From NCBI GenBank assembly GCA_031290535.1, contig JAITNI010000317.1:1-5427 (forward strand): 5,427 nt of DNA. The letters are read 5' to 3'. This document shows, piece by piece, positions 1 through 5,427 of the stretch. Below the pieces are notes generated by a model. That model searched no databases and had not been told where the DNA came from. It saw only the letters and a program-made list of their open reading frames with translations. Positions within the stretch are counted from its first letter, which is position 1, and every line of letters starts with the position of its first letter. The DNA is from Zoogloeaceae bacterium (GTDB taxonomy: Bacteria; Pseudomonadota; Gammaproteobacteria; Burkholderiales; Rhodocyclaceae). The position numbers and the translations under genes were made by a program.

Positions 1-628
1 CGGCATCAAGATGGATAACCGGCTTGCTCTTCGCCTGTTTGATCATGCGCATGGTGGCGTAGCGCGGCACATTCGCGCCGGTTTGCATCGTGATCAGCGC
101 CGGGGTGTCGATCTCTACCCGATGCTGCAAGCCGCCTTCCAGTTCCCGCGTCACCTGTATCGCGCCCTCGCCCGCCCATTTTGTCGCCACCACGAGGGCG
201 GCGCAGGGCAGATCGAGCAGTCGAGCCAGCGCGGTTCCGGTCGCGGCGTTGGCCTGATCGCCCGATTGCGCGCCGCTGAAAATCATGTCCGGCTGCTCCG
301 CTCGGGCAACCCCGGCGAGCAGGCGGGCAATGACGATGGGGTCGGCTCCGTCCAGCCCTTCGCCCCACACTCGCACGCCCCGATGCGCGCCCTTGGCCAG
401 CGCCTTGCGCAGGGTCTCTTCGCTGTCGGGCGGGCCGACGGTCACGACGACCACCTCGCCACTGCCGAGAGCTTCGACCGTCTGCAACGCCTGTTCCAGG
501 GCGGTGTCGTCCCATTCGTTGAGCAGGTATTCAAAATATTCACCAGGAATGCTGCGCCCATCGGCGGCGAAGCTGAAATCGTCCCCCAGTTTGCCGATCT
601 GCTTGACCGGCACCAGAATGCGTACCCC
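1..628 (-). other. EtfB-like domain inside the fused gene (residues 780 to at least 988)
   Basis: This is the C-terminal part of the fused protein, listed separately because it would normally be its own gene. It begins VRILVPVKQIGK and shows the usual EtfB order: a family-typical LNEWDDTALEQAL segment (815-827), the VTVGPPDSEETLRKALAKGA segment (841-860), the AMP-binding loop GAQSGDQANAATG (898-910), an approximate ETF-beta signature from Val938 to Thr959 (one residue longer than the PROSITE spacing as I remember it), and PRYATM (967-972). No internal ATG or GTG preceded by a convincing ribosome binding site was seen at the junction, and the frame runs through it unbroken. A standalone EtfB is about 250-260 residues, so the missing part is probably the short C-terminal arm that packs on EtfA. 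The matching EtfA is absent from this window and is expected next, to the left. Confidence 0.85.
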
Positions 629-2965
629 TGCTTTGGGGGGCACGTCGTAGGCGGGCAGCATCGCGGGCAGCACCGGCTGCGCCTGCCAGACCGGCGGTTT
701 TATGACAGATGCGGCACTCGTAGGCGCGGCGGCGACTTCCGCTGGCGGCGGTGGCATGGCGGGTAAAGGCGCGGGGGAAGGTGGCGCTGCGGCAGACAAC
801 AGAGGCCGACTGGCCAGCACCTGATCGAGGCGTTCGCCGACCGCCAGGGCGACACGTTCGGCAATGGCGGCGGTGATCTTTTCGGTCAGCGCGGGCAGAT
901 CGTGGAGGGAAATGGCATCGAGTTCAATGGCGCGGGCAACCAGTTCGGCGATGTCCTCGACCACGAAATCCTTCTCGAACCCGGCGGTTTTTCGGGCGTC
1001 TTCAAACATGGTGAGATCCTTGGGGCAACAGGTGACAAATACATCAATCGGGCCGAGAGTCGCGGCTTCGACCACCCGCAATTCGGAAGGCTTCCGCGTG
1101 CCGGGCGTATCAGGAATCCAGATGCGCCCGCCGCCCGCGCCGCAACAAAACGAGTTATCCCGATTGCGCGGCATTTCCAGCAATTGACAACCAATCAATT
1201 CCAGCACCCGGCGGGGCGCGTCATAGCGTTTGTTGAAACGCCCCAAATGGCAGGGGTCATGAAACGTGACTTTGAGATTCAGGGGTTTTTTGACCTTGAG
1301 CGCGCCACTTTCCAACAGATCGCACAGCAGTTCGGTGTAATGAATCACTGGCGCGACTTTGCCGAAATCGGGGTATTCGTTATGGAGAGTGTTGAAACTA
1401 TGGGGGTCGGTAGTGACAATGCGCTGAAATGCTTTGGCTTTCGCCATTTGTTCCAGATTGTGTTCAACCAGCGCCTCGAACAGCCCTTCTTCGCCAATAC
1501 GGCGCACATCGTTACCCGCCGTTTTTTCGCCTTCATGGAGCAGGCCAAAGTCCACCCCGGCGGCCTTGAAAATACGGGCGACAGTGCTACTGACTTGCTG
1601 GTTGCGCGGGTCGAACGATGCCTGATCGCCCACGAACCAGAGCAGATCGGCGGCCTCCTCGCGCACATCCTTGATCTTGAATTCCAGCGCCTGTGTCCAT
1701 GCCGCCCGCTTGCGCCCCGGCTCGCCGAAGCTGTTGCCGGAGGTCGCAATGGTGTTGAGCGTCGTCCGCAACAGGGGGTCGAGCTGGTCGGTCTCCACCA
1801 GTTGGCGGCGCATCTTGACGATCTTGACCGGGTGCTCGATGCCAACCGGGCAGATTTCCAGACAGGCTCCGCAAGTGCGGCATGCCCACAGGGTTTCCGG
1901 GGCGATGATGTCGCCAATCAGGCGTTTTTCCGGCAGGTCGCGCCCCTGCGCTTCGTTGTTGTGCAGGCGCAAATCCAGAATGAAATCGCGCGGACTGAGC
2001 GGATAACCCGCGGCCCGCGCCGGACAGGCTTCATGACAACGACCGCATTTGGCGCAGGCATCGAAATCGAGCAGGTCTTTCCACGAGAAATCGGAGATTT
2101 TACCCACGCCGACGCTTTCCCTTTCCGTTTGCGCGTCCGGTTTGGGCAGACGGCGCAGCGCCAGCGGGTCGCGGGAGGCGAGCGCCCCCATCGCGGCGAA
2201 AATGTGTTTGGCCTTGTACCAGGGCAAAGCGACGATGAAAGCGAGCGCCCCCAACCCATGAAACCACCAGTTGACCGCGCGGAGTGTGGAGAGCGTAGCC
2301 ACGTCGGTGTGCTCGAACAGAATGCCGAAAATAACCCCCACCGGTTCCCAATTGCCCCAGGCGGGATGCTCCATCGCGTGACGCAAGCCTTCCTGCACGA
2401 AACCGGTCACAATGATGAGCGCAATAGCGAAAAGAAAAAGGCGGTCTTCCATGCGCCAGCGCCGCGCAGCGGGGCGAAATGTTGTTTCACCCCGATAGCC
2501 GCGCAGGTAATCGAGCTTTTCGGGCGGATAGGTTCCGCGCCGCAAGATGAAAAACAGCACGCCTCCCAATACCGCCAGCCCGGCGCAATCCACGGTCAGG
2601 CTGAACACCTTGAAAAAAATGCCCTTCCAGTAGGTGATGCCAAACAGGGGATGCAGAATGTCGTATTCGAGCGTGATGATCGCGGTGCCGAGAAAGAGCA
2701 GCGCGAAACCGAAAAATACCAGCGCGTGCGCCGCGCCTGCCCACGGGTCGCGCCGCCGCAAGCCGCGATGGGTGAGCACCTCTCCAACCATGCGCCGGAT
2801 GCCGCTCAATCCATCGAGCGCCACCGGCGAAGGGCGAGCGCGCAGAATCTTGCGGATGGCGCGAACAAAGCCCCAGACAAAGGCTCCCATCGCGCCAAAG
2901 CCGATCAGATAAAAAACGATAATCCACTGGGATGACAGCCCCCAGAACAAGGCTCTGGTTTCCAT
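1..2965 (-). CDS. Membrane Fe-S oxidoreductase (DgcB/EMO, HdrD-like) fused to electron transfer flavoprotein beta subunit; partial at the window edge
   Basis: The frame is open from ATG at 2965 to base 1 (988 codons, no stop). Residues 12-33, 78-100, 117-141, 174-192 and 229-248 are hydrophobic helices of a NarI-like domain; His80, His236 and His254 are candidate heme b ligands. Two ferredoxin-type CxxCxxCxxxCP motifs follow (Cys304/307/310/314 and Cys362/365/368/372). A first CCG-type domain (about 440-550) has lost its cysteines. A second (about 565-660) keeps Cys572, Cys607-Cys608 and Cys646-Cys647. After a helix (690-718) and a Pro/Ala-rich linker (721-779), residues 780-988 are EtfB, including the AMP-binding stretch around GDQANAATG (902-910) and PRYAT (967-971). 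EMO/DgcB proteins carry electrons from EtfAB to membrane quinone; here the ETF beta subunit is covalently attached. The gene follows the amine dehydrogenase by 103 bp in the same direction and is probably cotranscribed. MetGluThrArg at 2965 looks like the family's usual N-terminus; an in-frame ATG at 2986 would add seven residues. Confidence 0.9.
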   Translation of the reverse strand, partial: METRALFWGLSSQWIIVFYLIGFGAMGAFVWGFVRAIRKILRARPSPVALDGLSGIRRMVGEVLTHRGLRRRDPWAGAAHALVFFGFALLFLGTAIITLEYDILHPLFGITYWKGIFFKVFSLTVDCAGLAVLGGVLFFILRRGTYPPEKLDYLRGYRGETTFRPAARRWRMEDRLFLFAIALIIVTGFVQEGLRHAMEHPAWGNWEPVGVIFGILFEHTDVATLSTLRAVNWWFHGLGALAFIVALPWYKAKHIFAAMGALASRDPLALRRLPKPDAQTERESVGVGKISDFSWKDLLDFDACAKCGRCHEACPARAAGYPLSPRDFILDLRLHNNEAQGRDLPEKRLIGDIIAPETLWACRTCGACLEICPVGIEHPVKIVKMRRQLVETDQLDPLLRTTLNTIATSGNSFGEPGRKRAAWTQALEFKIKDVREEAADLLWFVGDQASFDPRNQQVSSTVARIFKAAGVDFGLLHEGEKTAGNDVRRIGEEGLFEALVEHNLEQMAKAKAFQRIVTTDPHSFNTLHNEYPDFGKVAPVIHYTELLCDLLESGALKVKKPLNLKVTFHDPCHLGRFNKRYDAPRRVLELIGCQLLEMPRNRDNSFCCGAGGGRIWIPDTPGTRKPSELRVVEAATLGPIDVFVTCCPKDLTMFEDARKTAGFEKDFVVEDIAELVARAIELDAISLHDLPALTEKITAAIAERVALAVGERLDQVLASRPLLSAAAPPSPAPLPAMPPPPAEVAAAPTSAASVIKPPVWQAQPVLPAMLPAYDVPPKAGVRILVPVKQIGKLGDDFSFAADGRSIPGEYFEYLLNEWDDTALEQALQTVEALGSGEVVVVTVGPPDSEETLRKALAKGAHRGVRVWGEGLDGADPIVIARLLAGVARAEQPDMIFSGAQSGDQANAATGTALARLLDLPCAALVVATKWAGEGAIQVTRELEGGLQHRVEIDTPALITMQTGANVPRYATMRMIKQAKSKPVIHLDA
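629..805 (-). other. Pro/Ala-rich interdomain linker (residues 721-779)
   Basis: Between the end of the Fe-S protein and the EtfB domain lie about 59 residues rich in Pro and Ala, for example SAAAPPSPAPLPAMPPPPAE (724-743). They follow a predicted helix at 690-718 and contain no recognisable motif. Such segments are typical flexible tethers between independently folded domains. The tether would allow the EtfB/EtfA head to swing between the dehydrogenase and the Fe-S clusters. The flexible role is inference; the composition and the continuous frame are read directly. Confidence 0.75.
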
Positions 2966-2970
2966 AGTCG

Positions 2971-2980
2971 ATTCTTCACC
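2971..2980 (-). promoter_or_regulatory. Weak ribosome binding site of the fused Fe-S/EtfB gene
   Basis: The minus strand reads GGTGAAGAAT ahead of the ATG at 2965, with GGTGA 10 nt away and GAAGA about 7 nt away. It is weaker than the site of the upstream gene. It still favours 2965 over the in-frame ATG at 2986, which has no purine-rich sequence before it. Confidence 0.45.
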
Positions 2981-2992
2981 GCCCATCAGTCG

Positions 2993-3015
2993 CCGGAGGG
3001 CGGGATGCCCCCCGG
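2993..3015. repeat. Imperfect inverted repeat (hairpin) in the 103-bp intergenic spacer
   Basis: CCGGAGGG and CCCCCCGG pair across a 7-nt loop with one non-Watson-Crick position. On the minus-strand transcript the run of T (GTGTTTTTTG, about 3017-3026) lies before the hairpin, not after it, so this is not a classical intrinsic terminator for the upstream gene. The stem ends about 27 nt before the ATG at 2965, so it could influence translation or protect mRNA ends. The role is unknown. The rest of the spacer holds no recognisable feature. Confidence 0.35.
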
Positions 3016-3068
3016 ACAAAAAACACGTCAACCTGCAAGACAAAACTCAGCAGAAGTCAGCCCGAAAC

Positions 3069-5270
3069 TCAATCGACTTCGACTTTCGGACGTTCGTCTC
3101 CCAGTTTCGGCAAGGTGTCGTGTCCCCATATCTGGCGCTCACGAATCCAGGGCAGCGGATACGCCGGATGCGGACTGTCAAATTCGCGTGCCAGGCGGTG
3201 GCCTTCAAACATCGCCTGCAATGCCTGCATCGGGGCTTTGCCATCGCCGATCTGGTAGATGTCCTGAATTTCATTTTCAGCCCATTCCGCTTTCCGTTGC
3301 TTCAGCTCCTTGTACAAGCCGTTATGGGAAACCCGCGACGTCACCAGAATGACCGAATCAATCTCCAGATCCACCGTGCCGGGATTCAGCCGACGCGGCA
3401 CGGAACCCGTATTCGGTTCGGTCAAATCCGCGCTGTAACGATACATATAGCCCAGCGTGACCTTGCCCGGCGCAATCTGGTCAGGCCAGTGGTTGCGGTA
3501 GGTCACGATCTTCTTCTCGTTGAGCATCCGCTTGTTGTTCTGAACCTCAAGGGTGAATACCCCGTAATCCGCCACTTCCGACATATTGGTCACGTAAGTG
3601 ACCTCCTTGCCCAAATCCGCCATCATTTCCGCCAGCGTAATCCCCAGAAAATGGCCTTCGCCATCGACCACCAGCACCCGCTTGCCAACAATGGGTTTGC
3701 CCGCGACGATCTGCTCCGGGGTAAAGATATGCGGCAATGAAGCATCCGCGCCCGGTATCGGGCGATGGGTTTCCGCGCCCACCCCGTCGCTACTCCAATG
3801 CGAACCGGTAGCGATAACGACCCGGTCAGCGCCATATTCCAGCACGTCAGTCGCCGTCATCCTGCCCACACCCAGATGGACTTCCACATTCTTCATTTTG
3901 GAGAGTTGCAACTGGCGATAGGTAATCACCCGGCTCCACTCATTCAGCCGGGGGAGCTTGCTCACCCATTTCCAGTGCCCGCCAACTTCCTCTTCGGCCT
4001 CGCGCAGGTGAACATCGTAGCCGCGCTCGCCAAGAACACGGGCGCACTCCATACCCGCCGGGCCCGCGCCGACCACGAGCACGGAACAGGGTTGCTTCGT
4101 CTTGTCGAATTTCTCCGGGTGCCAGCCACGGCGGTATTCCTCCATCGCGGTCTGGTTCTGGGTACATTGCATCTGACCGCACTGGTTGAATTTGGAAACA
4201 CACATATTGCAGCCAATACATTCCCGAATATCTTCCAGACGCCCTTCGTCAATCTTGTTGGGCAGGAAAGGATCGGCAATCGAAGGCCGCGCCGCGCCAA
4301 TAATGTCGGCCACCCCGCTGCGAAGAATGGCGACCATATCATCCGGGCTGGTGAAACGGCCATTGACCACCACCGGCGTATTGCCAACCACGCGCTTGGC
4401 CTCCTTGACAAAGGGCACCATCCAGCCGGATTTGCGATAACGGGAAGCCCCCGCGTCCTCCCCCCATTCCTCGTAGTCGCCAATCTTCACCGACCACAAA
4501 TCACAGACGCCTTCCCGATTCAGCATCTCGACAAAACGGACGCCATCCTCCTTGGCCTCAATCCCGTGCGCGCCGTGCAGCGTATCGAGTTCAAAGCGCG
4601 TGGTAATCGCGCACCGATCGCCAAATTCACGCTTCAGTTTCGTCATCAACTCGATATAGAAACGGGCGCGGTTTTCCAGCGAGCCGCCGTATTTGTCGGT
4701 ACGCAGGTTATAGCGCGGCTCAAGAAACTGAATGGGAATCGTGCTGTCACCCCCGGAGACTTCCAGCAGATCGAAGCCGGCCTGCTCGGCGCGGCGGGCG
4801 GCCAGCAGATACATGTTCTGCACCGCCAGAATATCGCTCCCATCCATCTCGGAGGCATAGAGGCTGCGGGACGGAAACATGTTCGAGGCCAATCCGCTCG
4901 GCGCGCGCCCTGTTTCCCGTGATTCGAGATTGGGAGAATGGATGCCGCCGTACCACAATTGCACGCCAGCCAGACTTTTGTATTGATGCGCGACATCGCA
5001 CATATGGCGCAAATTGATGACATCCCCCTCATCCCAGATGCGCGCCGACGTCCACGGATATTCGTCCGATTCGGGGTGAATCGAACAGTATTCGGTAAAC
5101 ACCACCCCCCAGCCGCCCTCCGCCTTCATCCCCCGCATCGCCGCCTGGGTGCCCGGACGTTCGGAACCCGGCCCCGCACAGTGGGACGACTGGAAAAAAC
5201 GGTTGCGTGAGGTCTTCGGGCCGATTTTGATCGGCTCGAACAAAATGTCGTACTTTGGATCGCGTGCCAT
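3069..5270 (-). CDS. Trimethylamine/dimethylamine dehydrogenase-like FMN and [4Fe-4S] flavoprotein (NADH:flavin oxidoreductase family)
   Basis: This is a complete 733-residue gene, matching the roughly 730 residues of TMADH and DMADH and colinear with them from the N-terminus (MARDPKYDILFEPIKIGPK). Residues 1 to about 385 form the OYE-type TIM barrel. Cys31 is the expected 6-S-cysteinyl-FMN attachment site (TMADH Cys30), and Arg225 matches FMN-binding Arg222. Tyr61, Trp269 and Asp272 match TMADH Tyr60, Trp264 and Asp267. Cys351, Cys354, Cys357 and Cys369 should bind the [4Fe-4S] cluster. A Rossmann motif GAGPAG (401-406) opens the ADP/FAD-like domain, which is structural in TMADH. Three positions differ: TMADH Tyr169 is Ser172, His172 is Asp175 and Trp355 is Phe361. 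The protein should therefore oxidise or N-demethylate an amine and pass electrons to an ETF, but trimethylamine as the substrate is doubtful. Dimethylamine, dimethylglycine-like or betaine-like substrates remain possible. The start is supported by AAGGAG 8 nt upstream. No signal peptide is seen, so it is probably cytoplasmic. Confidence 0.93.
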   Translation of the reverse strand: MARDPKYDILFEPIKIGPKTSRNRFFQSSHCAGPGSERPGTQAAMRGMKAEGGWGVVFTEYCSIHPESDEYPWTSARIWDEGDVINLRHMCDVAHQYKSLAGVQLWYGGIHSPNLESRETGRAPSGLASNMFPSRSLYASEMDGSDILAVQNMYLLAARRAEQAGFDLLEVSGGDSTIPIQFLEPRYNLRTDKYGGSLENRARFYIELMTKLKREFGDRCAITTRFELDTLHGAHGIEAKEDGVRFVEMLNREGVCDLWSVKIGDYEEWGEDAGASRYRKSGWMVPFVKEAKRVVGNTPVVVNGRFTSPDDMVAILRSGVADIIGAARPSIADPFLPNKIDEGRLEDIRECIGCNMCVSKFNQCGQMQCTQNQTAMEEYRRGWHPEKFDKTKQPCSVLVVGAGPAGMECARVLGERGYDVHLREAEEEVGGHWKWVSKLPRLNEWSRVITYRQLQLSKMKNVEVHLGVGRMTATDVLEYGADRVVIATGSHWSSDGVGAETHRPIPGADASLPHIFTPEQIVAGKPIVGKRVLVVDGEGHFLGITLAEMMADLGKEVTYVTNMSEVADYGVFTLEVQNNKRMLNEKKIVTYRNHWPDQIAPGKVTLGYMYRYSADLTEPNTGSVPRRLNPGTVDLEIDSVILVTSRVSHNGLYKELKQRKAEWAENEIQDIYQIGDGKAPMQALQAMFEGHRLAREFDSPHPAYPLPWIRERQIWGHDTLPKLGDERPKVEVD

Positions 5271-5278
5271 TGCCGGGA

Positions 5279-5284
5279 CTCCTT
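5279..5284 (-). promoter_or_regulatory. Shine-Dalgarno site AAGGAG of the amine dehydrogenase-like gene
   Basis: The minus strand reads AAGGAG, then 8 nt, then the ATG at 5270. This is a near-consensus site at good spacing. It fixes the start of the dehydrogenase, in agreement with the N-terminal match to TMADH. Confidence 0.82.
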
Positions 5285-5326
5285 GTTGAGCGTTGATGAC
5301 CTGACGGAACAGGCTGGTCTATCCCT

Positions 5327-5342
5327 ATCAACATTCGTGCCA
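5327..5342 (-). promoter_or_regulatory. Candidate sigma-54 (-24/-12) promoter upstream of the operon
   Basis: The minus strand reads TGGCAC-GAATG-TTGAT. This matches the sigma-54 consensus TGGCAC-N5-TTGCW at every conserved base except the C of the -12 GC, which is A. The GG and the -12 dinucleotide are correctly 10 bp apart. A start site about 12 nt downstream would give a leader of roughly 45-50 nt before the ATG at 5270. I see no better sigma-70 promoter nearby, but a single match with a flaw in a key -12 base is weak evidence. Confidence 0.35.
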
Positions 5343-5373
5343 CACGGAGACCCGCGCATCAATCCCTTTAATA

Positions 5374-5385
5374 TCAATGCATTGA
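5374..5385. promoter_or_regulatory. 12-bp perfect palindrome TCAATGCATTGA, possible operator
   Basis: This perfect palindrome lies in a distinctly AT-rich patch (about 5361-5390) within GC-rich surroundings. It is about 30-40 bp upstream of the candidate -24/-12 promoter and about 105 bp upstream of the dehydrogenase start. A related half-site (ATTGATGC on the minus strand) occurs at 5356-5363. It could bind a dimeric regulator; no specific family is recognised, and a 12-bp palindrome in an AT-rich patch may be chance. Confidence 0.3.
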
Positions 5386-5427
5386 AAATACCGCCCCGCA
5401 ACCGCCCGCTGCAACATGGCATCACTC

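Noticed and set aside
11..766. 251-codon open frame on the plus strand
   Set aside because: It is antisense to the EtfB domain and linker. The true EtfB frame on the minus strand explains the third-position pattern.
902..2935. 677-codon open frame on the plus strand
   Set aside because: It lies wholly antisense to the membrane Fe-S protein, whose cluster motifs and helices are unmistakable. The plus-strand translation is Arg/Gln/Ala/His-rich with no recognisable domain, as expected for a mirror frame in GC-rich coding DNA.
2966..2986. In-frame ATG at 2986 as the start of the fused gene
   Set aside because: It would add seven residues (MGGEEST) with no purine-rich sequence before it. The ATG at 2965 has a weak site and a family-like METR start. 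The alternative cannot be fully excluded.
2993..3026. Hairpin plus T-run as an intrinsic terminator between the two genes
   Set aside because: For minus-strand transcription the T-run precedes the stem, and on the plus strand the stem is followed by A residues. Neither orientation gives stem then U-run.
3765..4922. 385-codon open frame on the plus strand
   Set aside because: It is antisense to the TMADH-like gene over well conserved regions, with low-information composition and no family resemblance.
3069..5270. Calling the first gene trimethylamine dehydrogenase (tmd) or dgcA outright
   Set aside because: Family membership is clear, but three active-site positions differ from TMADH and the cysteinyl-FMN site and overall sequence are closer to TMADH/DMADH than to DgcA, so no gene symbol is justified.
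5126..5425. 99-codon minus-strand frame beginning in the leader and overlapping the dehydrogenase start
   Set aside because: It overlaps the well supported N-terminus of the TMADH-like gene in another frame and has no ribosome binding site or recognisable motif.

Overview
The window holds a two-gene operon fragment read on the minus strand (right to left). It looks like a catabolic and respiratory module for a methylated or other amine. The first gene (5270 down to 3069) is a complete 733-residue flavoprotein closely resembling trimethylamine/dimethylamine dehydrogenase. The second (2965 down to the left edge, still open) is a membrane-bound iron-sulfur oxidoreductase of the DgcB / EMO (ETF:quinone oxidoreductase, HdrD-like) type. 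Its reading frame continues without a stop through a Pro/Ala-rich linker into an electron transfer flavoprotein beta subunit (EtfB). At least 988 codons are visible, and only about the last 40-60 residues of EtfB should lie outside the window.

Layout, right to left: 5427-5271 is a leader with a possible sigma-54-type promoter, a 12-bp palindrome in an AT-rich patch, and a strong AAGGAG ribosome binding site. 5270-3069 is the amine dehydrogenase-like gene. 3068-2966 is a 103-bp spacer with an imperfect hairpin and no evident terminator. 2965-1 is the fused membrane Fe-S/EtfB gene. I find no convincing gene on the plus strand, and no RNA genes, mobile elements or CRISPR.

Inferred pathway: the substrate is oxidised at 6-S-cysteinyl-FMN. 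Electrons pass through the dehydrogenase's own [4Fe-4S] cluster to an ETF whose beta subunit is tethered to the membrane protein. They then cross two ferredoxin-type clusters and a non-cubane cluster site to a NarI-like heme b membrane domain and the quinone pool. The usual soluble ETF plus separate ETF:quinone oxidoreductase would thus be condensed into one polypeptide plus an EtfA, which is expected just beyond the left edge.

Unusual points are the EMO-EtfB fusion itself, loss of all five cluster cysteines in the first CCG domain, and replaced active-site residues in the dehydrogenase (Tyr169 to Ser, His172 to Asp, Trp355 to Phe, TMADH numbering). The dehydrogenase's known ETF-docking positions are also changed. 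Together these suggest a relative of TMADH with a different substrate and a dedicated electron acceptor.

Organism: the base composition is moderately high in GC (about 60% by eye). The family content and the possible -24/-12 promoter fit a Gram-negative bacterium, most likely a pseudomonadotan, but the sequence does not allow a firmer placement. Comparisons with TMADH, DMADH and the DgcB/EMO family were made by eye from remembered sequences, not by database search.
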